From an uncultured Clostridium sp. (GTDB lineage Bacteria > Bacillota > Clostridia > Peptostreptococcales > Peptostreptococcaceae): a DNA stretch of 48,783 nt. Where the stretch lies: positions 1 to 48,783 of the forward strand of contig CAMEPL010000011.1 of assembly GCA_945931665.1 (NCBI GenBank), written 5' to 3'. Shown here piece by piece: positions 1-9,040 of the stretch (positions within the stretch are counted from its first letter, which is position 1; each line of letters opens with the position of its first letter). Both the position numbers and the translations under genes were made by a program. Under the pieces are notes generated by a model. The model saw nothing but the letters and a program-made list of their open reading frames with translations, was not told the origin of the DNA and did no database searches.

Positions 1-1330
1 AAGACATGAAAGGAGTTATCATTATAGTTAATCTTCTATCTTTTTCACTTTCAAGTGTTCTAGATGCCATAACTGCTGGTACTGAACAACCATATCCCAT
101 TAAAAGTGGTATAAAAGATTTTCCTGATAAACCAAATTTTCTAAATAATCTATCCATAACGAAAGCAACTCTCGCCATATAACCACTATCTTCTAAGAAT
201 GACATTAATAAGAATAATACTAATATTTGTGGTAAGAATGATACTACTCCTCCTACCCCAGCAAGGATACCATCACCAACAAGTCCTGTTGCCCAATCAG
301 CAGCACCCATACTTTCAATAGCACCCATTATAGTTTCTGTAAAAGGTCCATCCCAAAAATCAGTAACTATAGTTTGTAACCATACACCTATACCTAAAGG
401 TCCTTCGCCAAATGTTATAGAGAATAATGCATACATGATTACTAAAAAGGCTGGTATAGCTACAATTCTATTTGTAAGTACTTTATCTATCTTGTCTGAC
501 GTTGTTTCTTTTCTTTGACCATTTGCCTTAAGTGGTTTACTAACTGTTTTATTTACTACATCTGATATAAACTTATATCTTTGGTCTGCTATTTCAGCTT
601 CTGTATCACCATTAAAGTCATTGTTTGCTTTATCTACTATTGAACTTATTTTTGATTTTGTATTTCCTGGTAACTTTTCAATTACTATTTCATCTTCTTC
701 AAGTATTTTAATTGCATGCCACATATCAGAAGAATTTGATTTTTGATTTTGATTATTATTATCACTAAGTACTCCCACTATCTGTGTGATATAGTTGTTG
801 ACTTGTGGTGAAAATACTTCTAAGTTATTATCTTGTACTTTTGATGAAGCTATCTTTTGTGCAGCTTCCATCAGTTCATTTATACCTTTACCGCTTCTAG
901 CTACTATTGGGATTACTGGAACTCCTAATATTTTTGAAAGTTTTTTAACATCTATTTTTGTTCCTGATGCTTCAACTTCATCCATCATATTTAAAGCAAT
1001 TACAGTAGGTATTTTAGTTTCTAGTACTTGTAAAGTTAAATATAAGTTTCTTTCTATATTAGTACCATCTACTATGTCTATTAAAACGTCTGGATTTTCA
1101 TCTACTATGTAGTCTCTTGCTACAATTTCTTCTGCTGAATATGGAGATAAAGAATATATACCTGGTAAGTCTACAATCTCTATTTCCTTATTTTTTTTAT
1201 ATTTCCCTGTTTTTTGTTCAACTGTAACACCTGGCCAGTTACCAACATGTTGTTTTGAGCCAGTTATATCGTTGAATAATGTTGTTTTCCCACAGTTTGG
1301 ATTACCTGCAAGTGCAATTCTTATACTCAT
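1..1330 (-). CDS. feoB: Ferrous iron transport GTPase/permease FeoB (N-terminal part; gene continues past the left edge)
   Basis: FeoB imports Fe2+ across the cytoplasmic membrane and has a GTP-binding N-terminal domain. About 443 residues are visible, out of a usual 650-700, because the frame is open to base 1. The G domain shows G1 GNPNCGKTT at residues 9-17, G3 DLPG at 54-57 and G4 NMMD at 114-117. A hydrophilic linker follows, then the membrane permease domain starts near residue 290 with a hydrophobic run, a Gly-rich [18 protein letters not shown] stretch, and a GYGCSVPA Gate motif. A GAGGAG ribosome binding site lies 7 nt before the ATG. It is the last visible gene of a feoA-feoA-feoB unit and follows the second feoA by 100 nt. 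Likely repressed by Fur with iron (see the promoter entry). Confidence 0.97.
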   Translation of the reverse strand, partial: MSIRIALAGNPNCGKTTLFNDITGSKQHVGNWPGVTVEQKTGKYKKNKEIEIVDLPGIYSLSPYSAEEIVARDYIVDENPDVLIDIVDGTNIERNLYLTLQVLETKIPTVIALNMMDEVEASGTKIDVKKLSKILGVPVIPIVARSGKGINELMEAAQKIASSKVQDNNLEVFSPQVNNYITQIVGVLSDNNNQNQKSNSSDMWHAIKILEEDEIVIEKLPGNTKSKISSIVDKANNDFNGDTEAEIADQRYKFISDVVNKTVSKPLKANGQRKETTSDKIDKVLTNRIVAIPAFLVIMYALFSITFGEGPLGIGVWLQTIVTDFWDGPFTETIMGAIESMGAADWATGLVGDGILAGVGGVVSFLPQILVLFLLMSFLEDSGYMARVAFVMDRLFRKFGLSGKSFIPLLMGYGCSVPAVMASRTLESEKDRRLTIMITPFMS

Positions 1331-1430
1331 TTCGTATCTCCTCTAAATATTCTTATATTTTACCCCAATTACGTCCTATCTTTAAATTATATAAATGCTA
1401 TATTTTATATTTATTTTGTATGATTTAGAA

Positions 1431-1655
1431 CTATTTTAAATTTATATGTTCTGCCTCATCTTTTCTTAAACTTAATTCATATCCCCTTAAGTTTACTTCT
1501 ATTGGATCTCCTAAAGGTGCTACTTTTACTACTTCTACATCTACACCAGGAGTTATTCCCATATCCATTAATCTTTTTCTTACTGGTCCCTTTTTACCAA
1601 GGTTAAGAACAACACCTTTTTGCCCCGGCTTTAAATCTTTTAATGTCTTACTCAT
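1431..1655 (-). CDS. feoA: FeoA family protein (second of two)
   Basis: This small cytoplasmic SH3-like protein of 74 residues is thought to assist FeoB in ferrous iron uptake. The FeoA pattern is clear: a start like LKDLKPGQKGVV, then VRKRLMDMGITPGVDVEVV, and a C-terminal IEVNLRGYELSLRKDEAEHI. The invariant Arg-Leu-x-x-Met/Leu-Gly stretch is intact. A GGAGG site precedes the ATG. It lies between the other feoA (27-nt gap) and feoB (100-nt gap) and should be cotranscribed with them. Paired feoA genes before feoB are common in Clostridia. The role of each copy cannot be told from sequence. Confidence 0.95.
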   Translation of the reverse strand: MSKTLKDLKPGQKGVVLNLGKKGPVRKRLMDMGITPGVDVEVVKVAPLGDPIEVNLRGYELSLRKDEAEHINLK

Positions 1656-1682
1656 AAATATATCCTCCCAATTAAATTACTA

Positions 1683-1895
1683 CTATTGAACTATTATTTT
1701 ATTTGCCATACCTTTATTTAAAGCAATTTTAGATCCTTTTATCATCAATATTAATCCACTATTGTTTTCTGAAATTACTTCTATTCTTTCTCCCGTTATA
1801 AATCCTAAATTTTGTAGGTGTCTTTTTACGCTTTCTTTAGCACGTATTTCTTTAATTATTTTTTGTTCACCTATATTTACCATAGTTAATGACAT
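1683..1895 (-). CDS. feoA: FeoA family protein (first of two)
   Basis: This is the first gene of the feo operon, 70 residues long, with an SH3-like FeoA fold suggested by VKRHLQNLGFITGERIEVI followed by LILMIKGSKIALNKGMANKI. It diverges clearly from the downstream copy: it has ILMIKGSKIAL where the other has VNLRGYELSL, so this is an old pair and not a recent duplication. An AAAGGGTGTG stretch just upstream can act as the ribosome binding site. The predicted promoter lies about 100 nt upstream and is bracketed by Fur-like boxes, so expression should rise under iron limitation. Confidence 0.93.
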   Translation of the reverse strand: MSLTMVNIGEQKIIKEIRAKESVKRHLQNLGFITGERIEVISENNSGLILMIKGSKIALNKGMANKIIVQ

Positions 1896-1965
1896 AACCT
1901 ACACACCCTTTCTTTTTTTATTTTAAAGTGATGAATCCTTGATAGTTGTTAAAATCATTCTTTAA

Positions 1966-2042
1966 CGATATCAATTATCATTTATATTTATATATTAGAC
2001 CTTTTTGTTATATTTGTCAATAACGAATGATAATAATTCTTA
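1966..2042 (-). promoter_or_regulatory. feo operon promoter bracketed by two Fur-like boxes
   Basis: Reading leftward there is a -35 TTGACA (2015-2020), a 17-nt spacer and a -10 TAATAT (1992-1997). Upstream of the -35 is TGATAATAATTCTTA (2028-2042), 13 of 14 informative positions short by two against the 7-1-7 Fur consensus TGATAAT-n-ATTATCA. Downstream of the -10 is CGATATCAATTATCA (1966-1980), whose right half matches the consensus perfectly. Fur-Fe2+ bound at both would occlude the polymerase. The 2028-2042 box also lies about 90-105 nt upstream of the divergent DUF3793 gene. Confidence 0.75.
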
Positions 2043-2132
2043 TTTTAAAGCCATTAACTTTATATATTAAAGTTGTAATTCTAGAATAAAATTTAACTTT
2101 ATTTTTGATACTATATATAGGAGGAGAATGCT

Positions 2133-2690
2133 ATGTTTCAAAGGAAATTAATCAAATTCTGTTCACCTACATTAGCTGGTTTTAAATCTGGAAGTTTATT
2201 TAAATTTAAAGATAATATTTTACTCTCAACAGATATAATATTAGCCCAATATAATAATAAATATAACGATAGAGACCTATTCTTCTTTAATGTATTAAAA
2301 AGAAAGAATTATTCTCTAATCTATGTATATAGACCCTCACTCCTCATTAAAGACTTGTCTAATGTTGATGTATGCACTTTTTTAAAATCATATGGATATA
2401 AATTAGACAACTTAGATAATGATTTAAATCATCTCAAACATCGTTTTGAAATTTTTCAAAAAACACCTCATGAAGTAGGACTCTTTTTGGGGTATCCTTT
2501 TTGCGATGTAAAAGGTTTTATTGATAACAACGGTAAAAACTATGAATATTGTGGTTGTTGGAAGGTATACGATAATAAAGAGCGTACTATAATGTACTTT
2601 AATAAGTGTAAATATTATACAAATTTATACTGTAAGTTATTTGATCTAGGTATACCATTAGATAAATTGATTCAAAAAAATAACCTGTAG
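2133..2690 (+). CDS. DUF3793 family protein
   Basis: This 185-residue protein of unknown function belongs to a family (DUF3793) found mainly in anaerobic Firmicutes. The recognisable family signature is HEVGLFLGYPFCDVKGFI near residues 113-131, followed by a YCGCWKVY motif near 138-146 and a C-terminal Cys/Lys-rich KCKYYTNLYCKLF segment. No signal peptide or membrane segment is seen, so it should be cytoplasmic. The ATG has a GGAGGA site 7 nt upstream. It is divergent from the feo operon and shares its regulatory region, including one Fur-like box, so iron-dependent expression is possible but unproven. Its stop codon is inside the left arm of a terminator shared with the convergent gene. Confidence 0.85.
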   Translation: MFQRKLIKFCSPTLAGFKSGSLFKFKDNILLSTDIILAQYNNKYNDRDLFFFNVLKRKNYSLIYVYRPSLLIKDLSNVDVCTFLKSYGYKLDNLDNDLNHLKHRFEIFQKTPHEVGLFLGYPFCDVKGFIDNNGKNYEYCGCWKVYDNKERTIMYFNKCKYYTNLYCKLFDLGIPLDKLIQKNNL

Positions 2691-2721
2691 ATATAGAGTA
2701 GCTCTATCTCTACGGGTTATT
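2679..2721. terminator. Bidirectional terminator between convergent genes
   Basis: A 20-bp imperfect stem (2679-2698 paired with 2702-2721, two non-Watson-Crick positions) with a 3-nt loop is flanked by an A tract on the left and a T tract on the right. It can therefore end transcription from both the DUF3793 gene and the convergent 432-residue gene. Both stop codons lie inside the stem. Confidence 0.88.
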
Positions 2722-4015
2722 GATTTTTTTGCTTTTTAAATCTAAAAAGTATTCTTTCTAAAATTCCTGCTTTTGATTCATATGGTTTATTGATAATATT
2801 ATCATCATATTCATTAAATTCTATTTGCTTGTATACTTTTAAATCTTCAATAAATTGTGATACACATTCTCCTATAGCATCACTATCTAAACATTCTGAA
2901 GTTAAATATACACAAAAATCTTCTGGTTTTATCTCTTTATAATCGATATTTTCTAATAGGGCTCTTATTTTTCGTGTATCTATATTTTTATCATCATATT
3001 TTATTACTACTTTATTCGGCATTATTTGAAATGATATAATATATATTTTTTTGCAATCCTTATATACAAAACATGGATACTCCCCTTCAAACCCATTCTG
3101 CTTTAATATAGGTATTATTTTATTTTGTATATAATCATTAATATCTATTGCAAATTTAGTATTTGGAGTTTTATATTTACACTCAAATTCTTTACATGAA
3201 TTTTCTATAGCAATTGAAAAATCTGAGTAAATTCGGTAGATAGATTGATAATAATAACAGTGATTTTGATAATTCGATATATTCTTTTGGTCTTTTTTTG
3301 AATTATTATCATTTCTATTTCCCATAAGCTTTTTGGGATTATTTAAGTAATACTCTATTTTTTCTTTAATTGCTTGTGCTTCTTTAATCTTTCCTATATA
3401 AAACTCTATTACTTGCAATGCTTGTTGTAGTGCTTCTCTTTCTATATTTTCATCTTTATTTTTAAATAAATCCTCTGAATCTAGATAACTACTGTCATTA
3501 TACTGTTCTTTTAATTGTAATAAATTTAAAATAATTATTAACACAGCGTTCTTAACTAAGTTTCTCTCTTTATAATTAAGCGCATTCTCACCAAATAATT
3601 TACGTTTCATCAATAAATTTTTTGCCTCTTTAACTGCTAATAAAACCCTGTAATTATCCTTATTCTCGTCCTCTGAAATCTTGATTTTACTATAATCCCA
3701 AAATTGAATATCGCAATCCATATCTTCACAAAATAAACTCACTTTATATCTCTCTTCTTTATTGTTTATATATAAAGTTAGTAGATATCCACTTTCATGT
3801 TTTTTAATATCTAATAATATTATTTCGCTTTGTCTTGTTATTTCTTCTAATACTTTGTCCCTATTTTGTTTTATATTTTTCAACTTTAACTTAATTTGTG
3901 CGAACTCGCCTAATTCTATATTAAATATTGATAAATTCTCATCTGTAGAAATATTTATAAAATAATTATAAGTATTTCCTATATTATTAATTATATCTTT
4001 ATAATATTTATTCAT
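2717..4015 (-). CDS. Hypothetical protein, 432 residues
   Basis: I do not recognise this protein. An in-frame TTG 12 nt upstream would lengthen it by four residues (MEVP). However, GGAGGTG lies exactly there and is 5 nt before the ATG of MNKYYKD, so that ATG is the start. The protein is charged and rich in Asn, Lys, Ile and Tyr, with no signal peptide or membrane helix. A likely helical region spans residues 140-230 (LLAVKEAKNLLMKRK, then EALQQALQVIEFYIGKIKEA). A low-complexity NRNDNNSKKDQKN linker near 230-245 separates it from a C-terminal half with alternating beta-like segments. The C-terminus is basic (ILFRFKKQKNQ). It is a single-gene unit ending in the shared terminator. Neighbours do not suggest a role. 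Confidence 0.8.
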   Translation of the reverse strand: MNKYYKDIINNIGNTYNYFINISTDENLSIFNIELGEFAQIKLKLKNIKQNRDKVLEEITRQSEIILLDIKKHESGYLLTLYINNKEERYKVSLFCEDMDCDIQFWDYSKIKISEDENKDNYRVLLAVKEAKNLLMKRKLFGENALNYKERNLVKNAVLIIILNLLQLKEQYNDSSYLDSEDLFKNKDENIEREALQQALQVIEFYIGKIKEAQAIKEKIEYYLNNPKKLMGNRNDNNSKKDQKNISNYQNHCYYYQSIYRIYSDFSIAIENSCKEFECKYKTPNTKFAIDINDYIQNKIIPILKQNGFEGEYPCFVYKDCKKIYIISFQIMPNKVVIKYDDKNIDTRKIRALLENIDYKEIKPEDFCVYLTSECLDSDAIGECVSQFIEDLKVYKQIEFNEYDDNIINKPYESKAGILERILFRFKKQKNQ

Positions 4016-4197
4016 AGGCACCTCCAAAATTAAAATTATATCTTCTACAAGAATTATAATAGATTTCTAGATTTTTATATATAAGATTTATAATAAATAT
4101 TACTTTTTACCATAAAATAGAAAAATAACTTTAGGTTTAGCCTTTATTATTATATAATTGTATATACATAGTAAATATACTACAGGGGGAATACAAT

Positions 4198-4575
4198 ATG
4201 GAAAATGGATTAATGAATAGTCATATGATGGGATTTACTGATGTTAGGGGATTAAATATATTAGAAGATGCTATATCTAAATTTCCCGATGAAAATTACA
4301 GAAATATAGATATACAAAAAAGTTTAGATCAATATGATTTATTTAGAAAAGAAGCTAACTTTGATGAAATATACGGTGATTCAGATAGAACAATGGATTT
4401 AGGTGATAATAAAGTTCTACATATATTTGAGGGACGCAAATTTGAACTTGCTTTATTTGATTCAAATGATGTCGCTATAGCTGCCGCTACTATATTCGGT
4501 GGTGGTTTTAAAACTTATCTAGATGGAAAACAGATAGAAGAAATATTCGTAGTTCAAGCTATTGAACTTAAATAA
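4198..4575 (+). CDS. Hypothetical protein, 125 residues
   Basis: This is a small, acidic, probably cytoplasmic protein that I do not recognise. The N-terminus is Met-rich (MENGLMNSHMMGF). The middle is charged and probably helical. The last 50 residues look like a beta-rich domain (NKVLHIFEGRKFELALFDSND, an AAATIFGGGF segment, then IEEIFVVQAIEL). No Cys is present. Gene status is supported by a GGGGGA ribosome binding site 7 nt before the ATG, an upstream TATAAT-like -10 element at 4153-4158, and a strong terminator just after the stop. It stands alone between the 432-residue hypothetical and nifJ. Confidence 0.78.
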   Translation: MENGLMNSHMMGFTDVRGLNILEDAISKFPDENYRNIDIQKSLDQYDLFRKEANFDEIYGDSDRTMDLGDNKVLHIFEGRKFELALFDSNDVAIAAATIFGGGFKTYLDGKQIEEIFVVQAIELK

Positions 4576-4582
4576 TTTAAGT

Positions 4583-4651
4583 ATTATACTCTATTAATAT
4601 ACTTGATGATATATTTATATATGAAAGTTTTTAATAGAGTATAATTTTTTT
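4583..4651 (+). terminator. Terminator of the 125-residue hypothetical gene
   Basis: A perfect 15-bp inverted repeat (4583-4597 with 4631-4645) with a 33-nt loop is followed by a T tract. It starts 8 nt after the stop codon. The loop is long for an intrinsic terminator, but the arms and T tract are clear. Confidence 0.75.
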
Positions 4652-4706
4652 AATTCAAAAATATATATTAAAGTTATCCATTTATAGGTAGCTTTATTTT
4701 TAACAA

Positions 4707-4734
4707 AAATGGCGAACCAAAAGGTTCGCCATTT
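4707..4734 (-). terminator. Terminator of nifJ
   Basis: A perfect 12-bp stem (AAATGGCGAACC with its complement) and a 4-nt loop. It has a T tract on the minus strand side and lies 86 nt after the nifJ stop codon. The GC-rich core stands out in AT-rich DNA. Confidence 0.9.
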
Positions 4735-4819
4735 ATCTATTTATATAATTATCTATTCATAATTAAAATATCTAATTACAAATTTCTAGTTTAGACACAA
4801 TCTAATTAACAAGTAATTC

Positions 4820-7800
4820 TTATTGGTCAGCTAATCTCTTATAGCTTTCTAATCTATCTTTAGCAGATTCTTCAGCCATAGCGAATAATTCTTCAGCTTG
4901 TTCTGGGAACTGTTTAGCTATAGAAGCATATCTTACTTGTCCCATTATGAAATCTCTGAAGCTTTCAGTTGGTTCTTTAGAATCTAATGTGAATGGATTC
5001 TTACCTTGTGCTTTAAGCTCTGGATTATGTCTGTATAAATGCCAGTATCCGCATTTAACTGCATCTGCTTCGTTTTGTACAGTTTTACCCATACCACATT
5101 TTAATCCGTGGTTGATACATGGAGCGTAGCATATGATTAGAGATGGTCCATCATAAGCTTCAGCTTCAACTATAGCTTTTAGGAATTGGTTATAATCAGC
5201 ACCTATAGCAACTTGAGCAACATATACGTTACCATAAGACATAGCCATCATACCTAAATCTTTCTTTCTAGATCTCTTACCAGCAGCAGCGAATTTAGCC
5301 ATTGCAGCAAGTGGAGTAGCTTTTGAAGATTGTCCACCAGTATTAGAGTAAACTTCTGTATCGAATACTAATACATTTACGTTTTCTCCTGAAGCTAATA
5401 CATGGTCAACACCACCATAACCGATGTCATAAGCCCAACCGTCTCCACCAAGGATCCATTGAGATCTCTTAACTAGGTAGTCTTTTCTAGATTTTATACT
5501 TTCAACTAAAGCTTTAGCTTCTTCACTTTCTGGGTTAGCAGTTTCTAATAATTCAAGAACAGCTTTAGAAGCTTCTACAGAAGCAGCACTATCTTCTTTA
5601 GCATCTATCCAAGCATTTAATACTTTAGCACAGTCTTCACAACCGCAAACATCTATTAAAGCTTTCATATCGTCTTCTAATTTATTTCTCATTTGTTTAA
5701 CTGCAAGTCTCATACCTAAACCATATTCAGCATTATCTTCGAATAAAGAGTTTGCCCAAGATGGACCTTTACCTTCATGGTTGCAAGTATATGGAGTTGA
5801 AGGAGCAGAACCACCCCAAATTGATGAACAACCAGTTGCATTAGCTATCATCATTCTATCTCCAAATAATTGAGTTACTAATTTGATGTATGCAGTTTCA
5901 CCACATCCAGCACAAGCACCACTGAATTCCATAAGTGGTTGTCTAAATTGGCTACCTTTTACAGTGTTAGGTTTCATTAAGTCACCTTTTGGAGCAACTT
6001 TCTTAGTATCAACTGCAAATGCCCAATTTTCAACTTCTTTTTCTTGAGTTTCTAATGGTTCCATTACTAATGCTTTTTCTTTAGCTGGACAAACGTCAGC
6101 ACAGTTTCCGCATCCAGTACAGTCCATTATACTTACTTGCATTCTATATTTTAATCCTTTTAATTCTTTACCTTTAGCATCAACAGCTACAAATGATTCT
6201 GGAGCTGCAGCTAATTCTTCTTCAGTTACAAGAACTGGTCTTATACATGCATGTGGACATATGAATGAACATCTATTACATTGTATACAGTTTTCTGGTT
6301 TCCATTCAGGAACATTAACTGCTATACCACGTTTTTCATATGCTGCTGTACCACATGGGAATGTACCATCTTCGTATCCTAAGAATGTAGATACTGGAAG
6401 GTCATTACCTTTTTGAGCAACCATAGGTCTTAATATATCTTTTATGAATGCTGGTTCTTCAACTTCTGGTTTTTCAGCATCAACAGCATCAGCCCAAGAA
6501 GCAGGAACATCAACTTTTACTAATGAATCTATACCAGCGTCAACAGCTTTGTAGTTCATGTTTACTATAGCTTCACCTTTTTTACCGTAAGCTTTAACTA
6601 TAGATTCTTTTAAGTATTTAACAGCATCTTCTACTGGTATTATATCAGCTAGTTTGAAGAAAGCAGCTTGACATATCATGTTTATTCTGTTTCCTAAACC
6701 TATTTCTTGTCCTATTTTAACAGCATTTAATGTATAGAATTGTATATCATTTTTAGCTATATATTGTTTCATTTCAGCTGGTAAATTTTGTTCTAATCCT
6801 TCAGCGTCCCATATAGTATTTAATACGAAAGTTCCGCCTTTTCTAAGTCCTTTTAATAAATCATATTTATAAACATATGATTGGTTGTGACAAGCTATGT
6901 AATCAGCTTCATCTAATAAGTAAGTTGATCTTATTGGAGTATCACCAAATCTTAAGTGAGACATAGTTATACCACCAGATTTTTTAGAGTCATAATCGAA
7001 GTATGCTTGAGCATATTTGTCAGTATGGTCACCTATTATTTTTATAGCTTGTTTGTTAGCTCCAACAGTACCATCAGATCCTAATCCCCAGAATTTACAT
7101 CTTACAGTTCCTTTTGAAGATATTTTTATTGGTTCTGCAGCTGGAAGTGAAGTATTAGTTACATCATCAACTATACCTATAGTAAATCCATCAGCTGGTT
7201 GATCTAAGTTTAAGTTTTCAAATACTGCATGTAAGTCAGTAGGTGTAGTATCTTTAGAACCTAATCCATATCTACCACCAACTATAACTGGAGCATTTTC
7301 AACACCTTTGTAGATGTTACATACATCTAAGTATAATGGTTCACCTAATGAACCTGGTTCTTTTGTTCTATCTAAAACTGCTATTTTTTCTACAGTTTTT
7401 GGCATTGCTGCTAAGAAATGTTTTTTAGAGAATGGTCTATAAAGGTGAACTTTAACAACCCCTAATTTTTCTCCCTTAGCATTTAAGTAATCTATTGTTT
7501 CTTCTAAAGCTTCTGTAACAGAACCCATAGCAACAACTACGTGTTTAGCATCTTCTGCACCATAGTAATCGAATAAACCATGTTTTCTTCCTGTTAATTC
7601 ACTAACTTTAGCCATATTTTTTTCTACTATATCTACGATGTTTTCGTAGTATTTATTTGAAACTTCTCTTGTTTGGAAGTAAATATCAGGATTTTGAGCA
7701 GTACCACGAGTAACAGGGTGATTTGGAGATAATGCTTTATCTCTGAATGCTTGAACGGCATCCATATCTATTAATTGTGAATATTCTTCGTTGTCCATTA

Positions 7801-8353
7801 ATTCAACTTTTTGTATTTCATGTGAAGTTCTGAATCCATCAAAGAAATGTAAGAATGGTAAAGAACCTTCTATAGCAGACATATGAGCTACTGGAGCTAT
7901 ATCAGCAACTTCTTGAACAGATCCTGAACATAATAAACATGCTCCTGTTTGTCTACATGCCATAACGTCTTGATGGTCTCCGAATATTGATAAAGCTTGA
8001 GATGCTATTGCACGAGCTGTAACGTGGAATACACCTGGTAATAATTCACCTGCAACTTTGTACATATTAGGTATCATTAATAATAACCCTTGAGATGCAG
8101 TAAATGTTGAAGTTAATGCACCTGCTTGTAATGAACCGTGGAACGCACCAGCAGCACCTGCTTCTGATTGCATTTCAACAACGTTAACTTGTTGTCCAAA
8201 TATATTTTCTCTTCCTTGTGAAGCCCATTCGTCAACTAATTCAGCCATAGTTGATGAAGGAGTTATTGGATATATAGCAGCAACATCAGTAAATGCGTAT
8301 GCAACGTGAGCAGCAGCTGTATTTCCATCTACAGTTTTCATAAATTTAGCCAT
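4820..8353 (-). CDS. nifJ: Pyruvate:ferredoxin (flavodoxin) oxidoreductase
   Basis: This single-chain PFOR of 1177 residues has the usual homodimeric length. It converts pyruvate and CoA to acetyl-CoA, CO2 and reduced ferredoxin in the cytoplasm. Visible features in order are: the N-terminal pyruvate-binding domain beginning MKTVDGNTAAAHVAYAFTD with the AIYPITPSS motif; the domain II/III stretch with GRYGLGSKDT near residue 360; two 4Fe-4S ferredoxin motifs, CIQCNRCSFICP near 690 and CTGCGNCADVCP near 745; a C-terminal TPP domain starting CAGCGETAY; and GDGWAYDIGYGGVDHVLASG with EVYSNTGGQSSK near 970-1010. The last cluster's extra Cys is in NHGLKCGMG. Codon choice is strongly biased, as in a highly expressed gene. 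A GGAGG site precedes the ATG. A Rex-like operator lies 65-82 nt upstream, which suggests NADH/NAD+ control. Confidence 0.99.
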   Translation of the reverse strand: MAKFMKTVDGNTAAAHVAYAFTDVAAIYPITPSSTMAELVDEWASQGRENIFGQQVNVVEMQSEAGAAGAFHGSLQAGALTSTFTASQGLLLMIPNMYKVAGELLPGVFHVTARAIASQALSIFGDHQDVMACRQTGACLLCSGSVQEVADIAPVAHMSAIEGSLPFLHFFDGFRTSHEIQKVELMDNEEYSQLIDMDAVQAFRDKALSPNHPVTRGTAQNPDIYFQTREVSNKYYENIVDIVEKNMAKVSELTGRKHGLFDYYGAEDAKHVVVAMGSVTEALEETIDYLNAKGEKLGVVKVHLYRPFSKKHFLAAMPKTVEKIAVLDRTKEPGSLGEPLYLDVCNIYKGVENAPVIVGGRYGLGSKDTTPTDLHAVFENLNLDQPADGFTIGIVDDVTNTSLPAAEPIKISSKGTVRCKFWGLGSDGTVGANKQAIKIIGDHTDKYAQAYFDYDSKKSGGITMSHLRFGDTPIRSTYLLDEADYIACHNQSYVYKYDLLKGLRKGGTFVLNTIWDAEGLEQNLPAEMKQYIAKNDIQFYTLNAVKIGQEIGLGNRINMICQAAFFKLADIIPVEDAVKYLKESIVKAYGKKGEAIVNMNYKAVDAGIDSLVKVDVPASWADAVDAEKPEVEEPAFIKDILRPMVAQKGNDLPVSTFLGYEDGTFPCGTAAYEKRGIAVNVPEWKPENCIQCNRCSFICPHACIRPVLVTEEELAAAPESFVAVDAKGKELKGLKYRMQVSIMDCTGCGNCADVCPAKEKALVMEPLETQEKEVENWAFAVDTKKVAPKGDLMKPNTVKGSQFRQPLMEFSGACAGCGETAYIKLVTQLFGDRMMIANATGCSSIWGGSAPSTPYTCNHEGKGPSWANSLFEDNAEYGLGMRLAVKQMRNKLEDDMKALIDVCGCEDCAKVLNAWIDAKEDSAASVEASKAVLELLETANPESEEAKALVESIKSRKDYLVKRSQWILGGDGWAYDIGYGGVDHVLASGENVNVLVFDTEVYSNTGGQSSKATPLAAMAKFAAAGKRSRKKDLGMMAMSYGNVYVAQVAIGADYNQFLKAIVEAEAYDGPSLIICYAPCINHGLKCGMGKTVQNEADAVKCGYWHLYRHNPELKAQGKNPFTLDSKEPTESFRDFIMGQVRYASIAKQFPEQAEELFAMAEESAKDRLESYKRLADQ

Positions 8354-8417
8354 TTTAGTACTTCCTCCTTATAAATAAGTAAATATTATTCTTAACATAT
8401 AACTTGCTATCATAATA

Positions 8418-8435
8418 TTGTTCTCTTTTTAACAA
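8418..8435. promoter_or_regulatory. Candidate Rex operator upstream of nifJ
   Basis: Read on the minus strand the site is TTGTTAAAAAGAGAACAA. It matches the Rex consensus TTGTTAA-N4-TTAACAA at 12 of 14 fixed positions. Rex is a redox-sensing repressor released by a high NADH/NAD+ ratio and controls fermentation genes in Clostridia. The position, 65-82 nt before the nifJ start codon, suits a repressor site at or near the promoter. The promoter hexamers themselves are not clear. Confidence 0.5.
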
Positions 8436-8962
8436 AGTGTTTATATTTAAACATTCCTTATTTAAAATTCTACATTTATTTTTAAATTCCTTTTAAAATA
8501 TTAAATAAATTAAAAAGTTAAGTTTTTATTTAAAACTTTTATTTTTTTTATGTCATTTTCAATTTTTATTAATTAAAAAATAAAAGTTTTAACCATATTA
8601 CTTTTTAGCACTAATTCTTTTGATAACCTAATTAACAAAAACACCCCGTTATTAAATTAGTTTTTTAACAAATCTATCCTAAAAATTAAATATGCTATTA
8701 TGAGAATTTTACAGTTTTCGAATCATAACTATTTTTCCCTTATAAGGATATTTTATAATATGTATATTTTTATAAAAATAAATAAATATGTAATCAAGTA
8801 TAATAATTTTTAAAAAATATACTCATTTTCTAATAATCCTTCAATAAATATATTCTAATAAATATAAACCTATTTGCAATTATTATGTTAGCACATCTAA
8901 TATCTTTTTTAAAGTATTAATAGTTTTTTCTTTTTTTTTTTAGTATTTTCATTAATTAAGTT

Positions 8963-9000
8963 AAAAAAAAAAGAAGTGTATACTATATACATACACTTCT
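8963..9000 (-). terminator. Terminator of pduL
   Basis: A perfect 10-bp stem, AGAAGTGTAT (8972-8981) with 8991-9000, and a 9-nt loop. A run of ten T follows on the minus strand. It lies 40 nt after the pduL stop codon. Confidence 0.92.
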
Positions 9001-9040
9001 TATTACTTTTTTAATCATAAAATTTTATAAATAGATAAAA

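Larger units (their letters stand above)
8354..9040. other. Long intergenic region between pduL and nifJ
   Basis: These 687 nt are over 80 percent A+T and hold no credible ORF on either strand. The right end (8963-9000) is the pduL terminator and the left end has the nifJ ribosome binding site and a Rex-like operator. Extra TTAACAA half-sites occur at 8632-8638 (with an upstream TTGATAA at a 5-nt spacing) and 8665-8671. I could not recognise a riboswitch, T-box or small RNA. The length is unusual in a window where most gaps are under 200 nt. Confidence 0.6.

Noticed and set aside
795-1112. Open frame of 105 codons on the plus strand within feoB
   Set aside because: It is antisense to the conserved FeoB G domain, lacks a ribosome binding site and has the composition of a mirror frame.
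2717-4027. TTG-started longer form of the 432-residue hypothetical protein
   Set aside because: The added codons are the GGAGGTG ribosome binding site of the ATG start.
4947-7202. Plus-strand open frames inside nifJ
   Set aside because: Antisense shadows of a highly codon-biased gene; no ribosome binding site.
8632-8671. Two further Rex half-sites
   Set aside because: Spacing is 5 nt in one case and the partner half is missing in the other, so they are not called as operators.
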